DNA of 64,000 nt from Oscheius sp. JU75 (taxonomy: Eukaryota > Nematoda > Chromadorea > Rhabditida > Rhabditidae): NCBI GenBank assembly GCA_037178855.1, contig JASJZC010000005.1, positions 4,030,001-4,094,000 on the forward strand. Reading direction: 5' to 3'. Shown here in pieces: positions 34,101-46,807 of this stretch. The position numbers and the translations under genes are program-made. Position 1 is the stretch's first letter. Each line of letters begins with the position of its first letter. Under the pieces are notes generated by a model. That model saw nothing but the letters and a program-made list of their open reading frames with translations. It had not been told where the DNA came from and ran no database searches.

Positions 34101-37100
34101 CAAATGGTCTCCAAGTGGGGTTGCTCCGGCCTGTGTTCCAATAGGTACAATACAACCTTTGGCATTTCAAAAGATTTTTTCAGCTGATGCTCCAGCAAGA
34201 TACGAATTGGCAGTAGCTTTGACCTACCCAATCAACACTCCGGTCTCTGAAAACTGTCTTCAAGGCTACTCTTCTCTCGTCGAAAACTCCTTCCTCGAAC
34301 TCGGAAAAGTTTTGAGCACCAGATGCTCCAGTTCGGTCGATGTGTTTGTTCGTCTTCTAGATGCCAAGTTCAACAATCTCGATGGAAATGTTAGTTAATC
34401 TATTGTCAAATATAAAGAAACTCTAGGTCATTGGAAACTACACACTGCTGATCCAGCCGACCGTTCCTCAAGACGTTTTCTACGATCTCTGCGGCCTTAC
34501 CTTGCGAACAATTTTCGATCTGCGGATACCAGGAGCCACAACTCCGGTCAAGCATCTACTTCATTTGGATGGTGACAGCATCCCGTCCCAAGGAACTCTC
34601 TGTCCTACTTTAAATGCTGTCAAGTAGGTTTTGCTTACTGTTTAAAGACCCTTTCTTTCAGATCTGTTATCACCCAAGGTTTCGGATGTAACCACGGAGA
34701 AGTTCTGAGACAAAAGGGCAAGGATCAACTACCAGAATGTCTTCAATGTCCAGCTGGGACTGTTAACGTGAATAACAGCTGTGTCCCATGTCCACTTGGC
34801 TCGTATCAAGATGAAGCTGGGAAGACTGCCTGCACTGCTTGTCCTGATTCGACTCACACTCTTCACGAAGGATCTCTTTCTAAACAGAGCTGTCTGGGTA
34901 ATCGATGACCTCTAGGCGAACTGACTAATCAATTTAGCCGTTTGTGGAAATGGAATGTACAGCGAGACTGGACTGATTCCTTGTCAGTTGTGTCCCCGTC
35001 ACAGTTTCTCCGGTCCTCCGATTCTCGGTGGATACAAACAATGTGTCTCATGCCCTTCTGGAACTTATACTGCTAAACTTGGATCAGACGCGTCTGCCTC
35101 GTGTCAACAGCCCTGCAAGGCTGGAACATTCAGGTACTGCTTGAACGCATTCCTAATATGCAGATCTTCAGTGTGACAGGCTTGGAGCCCTGTTCTCCGT
35201 GTCCGCTTCATCACTATCAGAATTCTGTCGGTCAACAGAGCTGTCTTCTTTGTGCCAATAACACTGCCACCAAGACTGTTGGTGCCGCTGCTACTACTCA
35301 TTGTGAGATTGTTTCGTGTTCAACGAAGTCTTGTGAGAACAAAGGAGAATGTGTTGTTCGTGATCATAAGGCTGTCTGTGAATGTCGACCAGGGTTCGCT
35401 GGAGATCGATGCGAGAAGAGTGATGGGGTCTGTGCTAGCAATCCTTGCTACAATTCGGGTCGATGTGAAGAGATTCCTGGATCCTTCCGATGCCACTGTC
35501 CAACCAGTAAGAAAACTCTCTTCAAGTTAAAAACAGGTCACAATCAGGTTACTCTGGATCTCGTTGTCAGTTCGGAATAGACGAATGTGCCGGCGTGACC
35601 TGTCCAAATGGAGGTCTCTGCCACGATATGCCGGGAATGGGAACTACCAAATGTCTCTGCAGGTACAGTATTAACAAATTCTTCCATATAGTGCTTTAGA
35701 ACTGGTTTCGCTGGACCAGACTGTACCGAAATCGCTGACATCTGCTCTTCTGCCAATCCTTGTCGAAACGGAGCCGACTGCATCCCGAGTCAACTTGGTC
35801 GGTTCAAATGTCGTTGCCTGCCTGGATGGGAAGGAGCAACTTGCGAGATCAACATTGGTCAGTACTACTTATTTTGAACAATCTGATTTCTTTCTAGACG
35901 ACTGTGCCGTCAATCCTTGTGCTATGAACGCCACGTGTGTCGATGGTTAGTATTCTATATTCGGTTGAAACATTCTTTCAGCGATTAACGACTTTGAGTG
36001 TCAGTGTCCGACTGGGTTCACAGGAAAGAGATGCAACATCAAGGGTAAATAATGTTTAACTAGAGAACACAGCCAGTTTCAGAAAACCTATGCGGGTCGA
36101 ACTCATGCGAACATGGTCTTTGTGTGGATACTCTATTCGAACAGAAGTGTATTTGCGACAAGGGATACACCGGAGAGAGGTAATTTGCTCATAGAATAAG
36201 CACGCAAGTTTTTTAGATGTGAACAAGCGATCGACAAATGTGCCCTGAATCCATGTACAAACGGAGGAAGTTGTGTTACTCAGGCAGCTGGAAACTTCAC
36301 ATGTCATTGTCCAGCAGGATATCGAGGATCTCGCTGCCAACTTCTTGTCGACCACTGCTCAGCCTCTCCTTGCAAAAACAACGCCACATGTACCAACCTG
36401 GGAGCAGCCTATCACTGCGCCTGTCCTCTTGGATTCGACGGCGTTCATTGCGAACAGAACGTTGACGAATGCTCTCTGGGTCGGTGTAGTCTGCCTGGAA
36501 CACTGAGATGTCTGGACGGAATCAACTCTTACAGTTGCCTCTGTAATCCTGGGTACACTGGCAAGTACTGTGAGCTAAAAATAGACCAGGTTTGTTACTT
36601 TTTATTGAAATCAATCCTAGATTTAGTGTGTTTCCTCTCCATGTGAGAACAATGGAACCTGTGTTGACATGGAAAAATCGTTCAGATGTGAGTGTAAACG
36701 AGGATGGAAAGGAGAACGGTAAGCGCTATCGCTGAATGCGGGGATACGGCATTTTCAGATGTGATATGGAAGCTGGAATTTGTGAAACACGTCCGTGTAG
36801 AAATAACGGTCGCTGCGTGGCTATAGCAGAAGACACTTCGGCTCAGAAGACAGTTTACGAGTGTGTATGTCCGGAAGGATTCAGTGGTAGAGACTGCGAA
36901 ATTGCTCCCAATCGATGCGTCGGAGAGCCGTGTTTGAATGGAGGAGTCTGTGGCGATTTTGGATCTCGACTCGAATGTTCCTGTCCGAAACAGTTCACCG
37001 GAGCTGGATGTCAGTTCACACGACATGTCTGTTCGTCAGATACATGTCAAAATGGCGGAATCTGCCAGTCACAGGGAGCAGATCGATTCACTTGTGTCTG

Positions 37101-40100
37101 CCCTGTTGGGTTCACTGGCGAGCATTGTGAGACTAATATGGATGACTGTGCTTCATCCCCATGTCCTGTTGGATCCTCTTGTGTCGACCAGCTCTCCGGA
37201 GTTTTCTGCAGATGTCCCCTCAATACGACTGGTCCTCTCTGTGATAAGCCAGTAGATGAAGACTACGATCTGCATTTCTTCGACTCTCTTCGACCGGCTA
37301 CAGCTACACAATCAGCTCCGACTGTTGTCTCTCTCAAACAATTGAGTCTTTCCATCTGGGTCAAGTTTGAGAACGCGATGGGAAAGGGCATGGTCATGAA
37401 TCTCTACAACAGCAGGTAACTATTTTTTACTCAATGACAGTTACCAAATTTACAGCAATTCGAACTATTTCATCAATGGGACAGAAGTGTTAATGTTGGA
37501 CGACGAGAAGCTGGAGGTTCGTCTCTTCCCGGGAGAAGCAGCTCTGACTCTCCACTTCCCTCCAAACCAACGTATCAATGACGGACAATGGAACCATTTA
37601 GTCTTTACCTGGACTTCGGAGGAAGGAAGATACTCGCTTGTCTGGAATGCCATTCGAGTTTTTGACGACGCAGGCTATGGTTCTCGAAAAGAATTGATGC
37701 TCAATGCTGTCGTACAACTCGGGCACAGAATGAGACCATTCGTCGGCTACATCTCTCGTCTTCATCTTTGGAATAGACGAATCGACTTCGAGTCGGAGAT
37801 TCCTCTGCTGAGCGTCGACTGTCAAGGAGCCGATCTGAACTACAACGGCCTAGTTCTTCGCTTCAGTGGATACGATGAGATTGACGGAAAGGTGGAAAGA
37901 ATTTATAAGAGTAGTTGTGGAAAAGAGGGAATCAAGCGCAGAGAAGTCAGCCCCATTACTGTTGATGTGAGTTCTAAGGAATGACCAAAAACCGAACCCA
38001 TTTAGGAATGTCCTTCTGACCAGTACATCGTTTCATCAAGACGCGAAACGAACGTCACGTGGACAGAGCCGGTATTCCATTCTGCAATGGAAATAACGAA
38101 GGTGGAAAGGAATATGAAACCGAACCAAGTTTTCACCTGGGGTCAGTATGATGTCGTCTATGTGGCTCAGGACAACTCTTCGAACACGGCTGAATGCTCT
38201 TTCAAGGTATCTGGTATCTGCTTGTTGTAAACTTGTTTTAGATTCACGTAACCAAGGAGCGCTGTCAACATTTGGACGATCCGATAAACGGAGTACAGGC
38301 CTGTGAGTCTTGGGGACCGCAGCTACGATACAAGGTTTCGAGCTATTATAAAGAAGTACAGTCACTTTTAGGCATGCTCAATCGAATGTAGAGACGGATT
38401 CGAGTTTTCGCGCCAGCCAGCCATCTTCTATACTTGTGCATCGGATGGAGCCTGGATGCCGAGAGATAAGCGAACAGCCGCATTCCTCTATCCTCAATGT
38501 ACAAAGTAGGAACTCACGAATGTCACAACAGAAAAGAAAATCAGAACTGTTCCTGCTACTCGTATCGTGCTTCTTCGTGTCTCTTACCCGGCCTCAGCTA
38601 TTTGCACCGACGCCAGCAAAGATGCTCTCAGGACGAAACTGACTGGCAGTTTGAACGACATCAACAAGAAATGGGAGATGTGTAGTCTTGTGTAAGTACA
38701 TGAATAAGAAGAAACTAAAAACACTTCTAGAGATTCGGAAGGCTGTGTGGGAGTGAAAGTCGACGTGGATTGTGCTTCGGACATGAGACGGTCAAAGAGA
38801 GATACATCGCATGCTTTTCAAGTCAGAATAGAAGTTCCGGTCAAAAGGGAGATGGCCGTCGATGCGACTACGGGAGAACGGCTTCAAGTAGCAGACGCAA
38901 TACAAAACGAGATTCTCACTCGCGGCGCCTTCAATCTCGAAAGAGTTCTTCCCAATGGACGGCCAGATCTCTCTACATTCCAAATCTTGGATCAGTTCTT
39001 TTGTCAGCCAGGCCAAGTTGTTTCCGGAGATCAATGCGGTAAGTCTCACGCTGTATACTGAATGTAAGAGACTTTAGTTCCTTGTGCACGTGGCTCCTTC
39101 CATTCGTCCGTTTCTTCGAAATGTGAACTCTGTTCCGAGGGAGAGTATCAGCCGTTGGCCGGCCGTTCACAATGTTTCGCCTGTCCACAAGGAACGATAA
39201 CAGCTGGTCCTGGAGCGATTAATGAAGCTGACTGTAAAGCGAACTGTCCGCCCGGTCACTTCTTCGATCTGACCGCATCCGGTTGTGCTCCATGCGGAGC
39301 AGGCTTCTATCAACCTCACGGCGGAGCCTTCGAATGTCTGGCCTGTGGCGTCGGCAAGACAACTCTATCGGATAGGTCAACACAAGAGGAACAGTGTAGA
39401 GATGAATGTCCGGATGGTGAACAGCTTTCGGCAGCCGGATCCTGTCAACCTTGCTCTGTTGGAGCCTATAGACGAAGAGGCGAACAAAAGGAATGTATCA
39501 TCTGTCCAGACGGAACCACGACAGAATCTGTCGCCTCGGTGAGAAGAGAACAGTGCAACATTCCGAGATGTAAGCCGGGACAGTTCCTCGTCAAAGAAAC
39601 GTGAGTATCCGTTGTGAGTCAAACCGTTCCTTTACAGGAAGCACTGCCAATTCTGTCCGAGAGGAACCTTCCAAGATCATGAACAACAGTTTTCGTGCAA
39701 ACTCTGTCCCGTCGATCATACCACTGCCGCCCAAGGTTAGTTTAACCAATCGACTCACAATAATATCTGCATAGGAGCGACAGCTGAATCGCAATGTTAC
39801 TCGACCAACCAGTGTGCGACGGGAGAAGACACTTGCTCATGGTATTTGTTTGTTTTTTGTTGCTGTTTCCTGGTTGCTACAGATTGTTCAATAAGTTCTT
39901 TTTTATTAACATTTTTTTAGGTATGCAGACTGTATCGATCTGCCGGATGACAATGACATTGCCTCATACACCTGTAAATGCAAGCCAGGTTATCGAGGCA
40001 ACGGCACAGTTTGTCAAGGTGAAATCCCAGTCTTTTTTTTAACCAAAACAGTCTCAGACGCCTGCAATAACTACTGTGTCAATGACGGAGTCTGCAAGAA

Positions 40101-40624
40101 AAACCCAATAGGATTTGTTGAATGTGTTTGCAAAGAAGGATTTTCTGGCGACAAATGCGACATTCGACTCATCTCCAAGTCTCAACGTTTCATTTTTGTC
40201 ATTACTTTGATGAGTGAGTCCATTGAACTTTGAGAACTATCGGAACTTCTAGGTGCCTTGGTAATTGTGTGCATTGTGATTGTCATCATAATCTATGTCA
40301 TCAACTGCAGGTAAATCGTTTCTAGTAGAATAGAAACTGAAATATTCAGAGCAAATCACCTGGACGATGTCCTCGAAAAGACACCACACATCGACGAGTT
40401 GCCTCAGTCGAACTTCATCTACGCTCGACCACCAATAGGTTAGTTTTAAAACCTAAACGAGCACAGTAATTTTTTAAGAGCCACCACATCCCATTGGGTA
40501 CTACTATGAGGACGACGATGGCTACGAGTCGAAGAGTGTCTACGTCGGAGGGACTCAGGAGGACGAGTCTCGTGAAGCCCGTCTTCGTCTCTCTCAACAG
40601 CACATGTATGTACCTGGAAATTGA
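28125..40624 (+). CDS. uif: Giant Uninflatable-like transmembrane receptor (lectin, LDLa, CUB, sushi, EGF, discoidin, HYR, LamG)
   Basis: About 12.5 kb and dozens of small introns, with one continuous domain architecture. In order: signal peptide ([14 protein letters not shown]); C-type lectin domain (about 28255-28710); an LDLa module ([16 protein letters not shown]); three CUB domains (28870-30135); four sushi/CCP modules; a calcium-type EGF; a discoidin-like domain; an EGF; further CCPs; a second discoidin-like segment (32810-33330); HYR (33400-33900); cysteine-rich GCC2/GCC3-type repeats; a long EGF array (35310-37250); laminin G (37260-37960); HYR plus CCP; a candidate furin site RRSKR; a second cysteine-rich array (39075-39800); two EGFs; a transmembrane helix ([17 protein letters not shown]); and a cytoplasmic tail with [14 protein letters not shown]. 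This order resembles Drosophila Uninflatable, an apical epidermal and tracheal protein that modulates Notch. An SVEP1-like relative is the alternative. Confidence 0.85.
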
Positions 40625-40944
40625 TACCTCTTGGAACAGTTAACACACTCTTCGAAACAGGTAGCTTTGTATATCGCCACTTGTTTGATGACCCGCCACA
40701 TTCCTAACTTGCTCATTTGTCTTTCACTAAAGGTGCAAGTTGTTCCTGTGATCACTAATAAATTATGTCTTTCTTGTTGCCTTTCATGTGTCTCGGCAAA
40801 AAGTGACCTCTAAGGAGGATTGAATATCGCGCAATAAATAAATGTATCCTCTTCGGGACAGTTTTATGTCTTACACCTTTCTCGTTACAGAGAAAACTCA
40901 TCAATTCAATAGAAAAAAAAACAACACAAAAAGACAACAGCTAC
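40625..40944. other. Convergent 3' region between the Uninflatable-like gene and TRMT5
   Basis: A 320-bp gap where two converging transcripts end. AATAAA on the plus strand occurs at 40757-40762 and again at 40833-40838, either of which could serve the upstream gene. No further gene is visible. Confidence 0.5.
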
Positions 40945-42677
40945 TCATTCTTCTTCCTTTTTAGCCTTCTTAGCAGCTGGCTCTTTTTCTCCGCATAGCA
41001 GGTAGTCTATCGGGAGAGAAATCCGCATACAGAACATTTCCTTTCGTGTGGATACTGTTCGAACCTAAAACGTCTTGATATTGCTATATCAAAATGACCG
41101 TACATGGTGAGCAGTAATTCGTTTATCGAGATTCTCGTCTGTCCATCCCAGTTTCTCTTTAACCATCTCGTATGCTCTGTCGACAAACCAGCTAGACTCG
41201 ACCTCTTCGTGAGCCTGAATTACTAGTTTTCAAGTAAAAAAAAATCTAGACAAACCTTTACAAAAAGATAGCAGTAAACCCAGATAGGGAACACGTTTTT
41301 GTTTTGGACTTCGTCTACTTTTCCTTGAAGTAGACCATCAAAAGCTGGCAAAAAATTGACAGAATAGGCGGGCAAGTTCATGATAATATGAGCATCTTCT
41401 GACTTCTTTTCACCTTCACCGACAACGGAATTGAATTCCTGAAACAACTCGATTATCTAAACTTGGAAGCGCGATGTGAAATGAAATACCTACTTCTGCT
41501 ATCTTGGTGGCAACTGGACCTTTGATAAACTCAGTAGCATCCATATTAAACGTTCGTACTTGTTCGGGTTGGATCTAAAACTGTCAGTGGAGCAATGAAA
41601 GACAAACCTTGTTAGAATCGCGGTTAGTCTCCAACCATTTGATACTTTCCGGATTGAGATCGTTTGCGTAAACTATACGGCAGCGTTTCTGTTTGGCTGC
41701 TGGAAGGACGAACGGACCAATTCCAGCACAGGCGTCGAAAACTGGAAGAAAACATTAGCGAAAAACACTAATAGTACCCAAAGAATTCTTTGTGAGAAAC
41801 TGCGTAACACGTTCGTGTTCATGCTGAAGCCGAGAATTCCAGAAAACTTTGCTGAAGTCCATCTTGTAGTTGATGCCTCTTTCTGTCACGGTGGTAAGGT
41901 AGTTTTCTTCGCCAGCAACAAGCTCGATCTCGAAATTCCGATACTTTGTAGCGATTCCATCGACTTTATTCACTACTGTTCTGAACAGTTGGTTTTTTGA
42001 CACAAAGTAATTCACACATACTTGGCTTGTCGAACTTTCCTTAAAAGAATCTCCCCGATGATACTTTTGTACGGGGCTAGGTCGGCATGAAAATTACAAT
42101 GTATGATATGTCCAGTTTGAGTAAAAGAACTGAAAGGGATATAGATGGAATATAGATGGCAGAAACCTAAATTCTAATCCATCCGGCAAGATTGCTCTGA
42201 ATACACTTCGCGAGTCCCAATTGTCGAAGGAGATCGGGATCTCCTTCACATCCCATCTTGGAGTAGTTTCTAAAGTTGTTGTTTTATCGTGAGAACCATG
42301 ACAACACTTGATACTGCTGCGACCTGTTCCGCAATGGTAGTTTTCAAGTCTTCTCCAGCTTCATGTATAATATCCGGATCAAAGAGGAGCAGTTTTTCCG
42401 TAGGATCTTCAGAATCGGCGACATTCTAGGCACACCAGATGCAAAGATATACCCTTGCCTACTTTCACGTTAGCCAAGTTTTTGACCAAGTACTTTTCCA
42501 GTCTCACTTTCCCACGTATTTTGTTGAGATCTTGAACTCCGACGTGTAGTACCGGAAAAACGACGGTTTTCCTAGAAAGACGTTTGCCTATCGTAGAAGT
42601 TGCACCAACTTGAAAGCTGTTTCATCCAACGTTGTCATTCCTCGGGCTTGTTCAGGAACACTTAGGATTTTCGACAT
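40945..42677 (-). CDS. TRMT5: tRNA (guanine-37-N1) methyltransferase
   Basis: TRMT5 methylates N1 of G37 next to the anticodon, guarding reading frame; it acts in cytosol/nucleus and mitochondria. The start at 42677 ([20 protein letters not shown]) matches the family's RGMT.LD opening. The core contains the SAM-binding motif [18 protein letters not shown], the ANDLNPES motif II, and the catalytic segment [16 protein letters not shown], whose N-L-P-A is typical of Trm5. The C-terminal [16 protein letters not shown] closes the Rossmann fold, and the basic Lys-rich tail ends at TGA 40945-40947. An acceptor-like TTCTGCAG precedes the ATG by five bases. Confidence 0.93.
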
Positions 42678-42853
42678 AGTTGCTGCAGAAGAATAAAACA
42701 CGGATCGAACTGCTATTGGTAATATCTTGAAGCTTTTAAAGTCATATAGCATAAAAGCTCTGAAAATGGTGATCTTGAGCTCGAAGAAATCGCGAAGATA
42801 AGATTGACAACGAATACACGAGGATCACACGGGAACGAATTTTTTTTAGATGT

Positions 42854-43554
42854 TCATTTACTGAAATCAGAGAAAGGCATTTTGCTCACAGGATTTTTAT
42901 AAGAACTGACAGGAGAGGGAACCCTGAATTTGACGGGAGCGGCAGGTGTCCAGGTGACTCCTAGAAAAAACGTTGAGCTGAGATGAAGCAGTCCAGAACA
43001 GAACGAAAATGATCAAACCTGTCATTTGCTGGGAGAACTGGGGATGGGATAGTGCTGCCATCTGAGCTACTGGTGCCGCAGCTGGTCTTATCACACGAGC
43101 ATCAGCAGGAGTGGCTGAATATTGTTATTTGGAGGAGGAAAGGTTACAACATACTCATAATGCGTTTGTAATTGTTCATCAAATTGGAAGAAAATGTTTT
43201 ATCGGCAGCCGACATCTTCGACAGAGCAACCCAAAACTGCTGTTTGGTAGCCTCGTCGAGCAATTTGTCTAAACCAAACTGGGATTGTCGGAGACAAGAC
43301 CTACCTAATTGAGAGTCTACTCGACCTACTTCCAGTTTTTGGATCGTCTTCACCATCTCTGCTTCCCATACGAGAAAGTCGCTTACATATGTCTCGTATG
43401 AAGGTGTTCCTTTTTGATGGCTGTAATATTCAAGAGTGTTGGTCGTAAGAAAATGAGCCTACTCGTTGTCCATTTTCCATTGTTCGAATTTCAGTTTATG
43501 CTCTTCGTACTGAACACGCGACTGCTCGAGCTGATCGTCTGTTATGGCTTGCAT
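42854..43554 (-). CDS. Small protein resembling the YLPM1 coiled region
   Basis: Five or so exons encode about 200 residues starting MQAITDDQLEQSRVQYEEHK. The Trp-rich helical pattern KFEQWKMDNEHQKG..YVSDFLVWEAEM resembles the region of YLPM1 with repeated W-W spacings, but there is no ATPase domain as in full YLPM1. A second half (DKLLDEATKQQFWVALSKMS) is helical. A Pro/Ala/Gln-rich tail (VIRPAAAPVAQMAALSHPQF) ends in KMPFSDFSK, stop at 42854-42856. The start is supported by an acceptor-like GATTTCAG eleven bases upstream. The YLPM1 assignment is tentative; a fragment-like or lineage-specific relative is equally possible. Confidence 0.55.
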
Positions 43555-43938
43555 GTAGATGTCTTCTGAAATCAAGCAAAATTGGGATCAACCTATAAAA
43601 TGAGAAGTTTTCTTAAGTAACGATTAAACCAGCACCCAATGCAAAGTATATCGCAGGAACGGAAAGAAACGATTCAAACTGGGTATTTTTGCTTGCACGA
43701 CAATTGGAGATTGCTCTCGAGAATGTATTGGCTACTACAGATAACACTAATCGATTAGAAAAATGTGAAAAGCAGCACAAAATCGATATGAGAGAAAATA
43801 ATGTTCGTCCATTCGCGTTCCGCCCAGATTTGAATGCGCGCGCTCAGTTAGTCGCATAACTTTTCGAAGTTGACATTTGAGGCGGAGCAAAAGAGCTGAA
43901 GACAACCAAAAATAAAGAAGGAAATGAGTAAGCACGGT
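43555..43938. other. Intergenic gap between two minus-strand genes
   Basis: About 384 bp that should carry the 5' end and promoter of the YLPM1-like gene and the 3' end of the 2H phosphoesterase gene. A minus-strand open frame exists near 43750-43930 but shows no conserved features. Confidence 0.4.
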
Positions 43939-44979
43939 TTATTGACAAGTATCGATGAACTGCTGGTCGAGAACTCGATAAAATCCGGACTTTTTGCCTC
44001 CCATCCAGCAAAGATAAATATCTGGAAGAATTGTAAGAGTTGTGATCTTCTAATTACCGGTGAATATTTGCTTTCCTGAGTACTTGAACTTCTCGAAGAA
44101 AACTAACTCATCTCGCAAATCCGGAGAGTTATTCTTTGGCAACTCGACAATTGTCATGTGTGGGTGGTAGGCGTACTGGTTGAGAGACGGAATTCCGTGA
44201 GTGGCGAACGTCTTCTTCGAAATTTGCTGAATATCTCTCATGAGATCAAAGCACTGTTGGGTCAAGTTGCCGAAGAGAACTTCTGAGCCAAACATTCCAG
44301 TGCCAGCGAACACAAGACGTCTAGCTTTCAGCAGACACAACGTCTTTTTGAGATCTTCCATTGCCCTGCAGGCTCTGAAACTGAAAATGAAACCATATAA
44401 CAATACGACTGTAATGAGAAAACGTTATTGAAGGTAAAAACGAAACCGACTTTTTCATATTCTCTGCATCTATATGATACAAGTCGACGGTTACATGTAG
44501 CTTCTCAAGATCTGAGGTGTACGGATCCAATCTCTGGTCCTTCTTCACAATGCTCTGGATCAGTTGACTGGTCTCATCCACCATCTGTCCATATAACAAT
44601 ACGACTGTAATGAGTTGAACACACACTCTTCGAATTGATTCTTATGGTCAGGAAGGCGGTAATGTTCTGTTCAGTGAATTCAGGAATGAACAGAAGAGAG
44701 AAGAAAATTGCTAACATGTCAGCGGATGGATAGAGACAAAAACACAAATCGATGAGCATCAACGCTTTCTCACGTAATATAGATGTTGAGATACTCATGT
44801 TTGTTCGGAGATCGAAGAGCAACCTTCTGGCAATTCAGAAGAGAGAACATTTCAATAGAACTACTGACAACTACTTGGATACATGCGGAAGAGTCAATCG
44901 CTCCCAGTGGCCGACCTAATCGCTGTCCTCTCACAACAACAGCCATCACCTTTACACAAGTTGAGGTCCAATCTGACAT
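43939..44979 (-). CDS. 2H phosphoesterase of the ASCC1/AKAP7 family, possible N-terminal KH domain
   Basis: The C-terminal half has the two H-x-T/S-x motifs of the 2H phosphoesterase superfamily: LHVTVDLYHI and HPHMTIVELP, with FAGTGMFGSEVLFGNL and NQYAYHP between, as in the AKAP7/ASCC1 central domain. These enzymes or their relatives cut or bind RNA 2',3'-ends. Exon joins were checked: NSKS to MVDETSQLIQ over a 42-nt intron, and KQIFTD to IYLCWMGGKK. The upstream part (MSDWTSTCVKVMAVVVRGQR and the GRPLG stretch) may be a divergent KH domain, which would make it ASCC1-like, but its exon structure between 44750 and 44600 is uncertain. The start follows TTATTTTAG by five bases. The stop is at 43939-43941. 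Confidence 0.7.
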
Positions 44980-46807
44980 ATCGCCTAAAATAACATTGTT
45001 TGTGTCTTTGCTCTTCTAAGTTTGGCTGCAATTGACCAGGCTTCTTCCTGCCTGCAATTAATTCTTCGTCCTCTCTGCCCAACTTCATTAGACTCGTTTC
45101 TTTCTTCTCCTTTCCAAAAATGAACAAACCACGTCTGGAGCGCGTTGGAGCGTGTCATTCCCTTTTGGTCCTTCCGCCCGTCAGATTTCCTCAGACCTTT
45201 CCATAAATCTACTCGTACAAATAAATAATTTTGCTCCCGTGCTTAATGGCTGTGGGCGATCTTTGCTCAGGACCAGAACAAGTTGCCTAATGAGTCCAAG
45301 AGAGACAATTGGCAGTGTCTCTAACCAAGAGGAGAAAGGGGTAACGAGGCGATGTTGTCAGTTACAGCATACGCGATGAATGTTTTTACCCATCTCCTTC
45401 TTTCTTCGACAGAAAGACGAACAATGGATCTCCGCTGGGACATCTTCCTAGCCTCATCCCAATTTGTTCCTATTCATTCCGGCTCCGGTCTTTTTCCTCT
45501 CTTCACCTGTCATCAGCAAACAATAATCTCCTTCGTGTCCATCCTATATTATGCCGATCATCCCAACATTCCCTCCCACTTGATGTCTCTTTCCGAATTA
45601 TTCACAGCTTCGTGACAGCCATCACTCACAACTTTATCACCTACCCCCACCTCGTCACGACTTCTTGAACTTTCCTATTAGACTTCTTGTTTGTGAGAAA
45701 CCTTTCTGATGACGGCAATGGAAAACTTCTGAGAATAGACACCTAGTGGGTATGAGGAGGTACTCAGTGCAATGAATAGCAGAGCCCGGAAATGAGCCTA
45801 ACTAATTCGTAGTAACGATAAGTGCGAATGTGGGAAGCCTCACTATAGACTAGGCATGAGACGGGATAAACGGTATCTCCAGATGTCTTCAAAAGAGTCA
45901 GTTTTCGAAGTATGCTCTCACATTTGGCGCGAGAGGACAAGGAAATGTGCCAGAGAACTGGTGACGAATGTTCGCCTAAGTTAAGAGAAATAATCCAGTT
46001 AGGTCGCTGTTGTTTTCTCAGCCGAACTCTCTCTCCAAGGCTTCCCGCGCTCAATCCCTTCTCGATGGGAACTCTCTTATTACCCTCATCAAACCTCATT
46101 CCAGTAATCTTTTCGGAATCCCTCCGAAATTGCTTGATAATCTGTCATCTGTCAAATGCCTTGAAATAGTCTTCTCTCCTTGTTTCTTTCTACGTCATCC
46201 GTCTCGCATATCCTCTTATCAGTGCTTTGTCTGCTCCTTCTCGTCTCTCAAATAGATCTCGTCCTAATTCAGTTAATCCAAGAGAACCTCCGTTATTATA
46301 GAGTCTGCCCATCCTCAGTTGATGTTTGTCTGAGAGAATTATTCAAATGCTTCCGAGAGTTGCGAGCACCACCATTCTCATTCATACGGAAGCTGTCTCG
46401 GCCAAGAAAAGAATTCTTCTGTGGATGGCTCGAGTTCACGCACGGATGCTGCGGATAATTCTATCAGAAGTGTTCTCTGCACCGCGTTTAATTGATCCCA
46501 GGAGTCGGAAACTCATCTATTTCTAGAGTAATCTGTTTTCAGAAGTCCCAGGTGGAAACACCTCTCATATTTATCCCGTCTCATTCCCTCTCGAAAGCCA
46601 TTCCCCAGCAGAAACATTCTCCTTTCCTTTTCTCCAATTAACATAAGTGACTATTTTGAGGTGTTCGCGGAATCACCAAGTATTGACTTCCATTCCTCAC
46701 ATTATCATCTTGATCTCCGTCCCCGTCTTCTATTTTAAGAACTCTCGCCGGGTTCAATACCCTCCGCGATTTCTGATCTCTAAAATCTCTCGGATTTAGA
46801 CTGGGCG
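44980..46807. other. Long intergenic region (1.8 kb) upstream of a peptide GPCR
   Basis: The largest gene-free interval in the window. Open frames on both strands are short, lack domains and show no consistent splice pattern. It lies between a minus-strand start (44979) and a plus-strand start (46808), so it should contain two promoters and perhaps distal control elements for the receptor. I see no tRNA, repeat array or mobile element. Confidence 0.4.
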
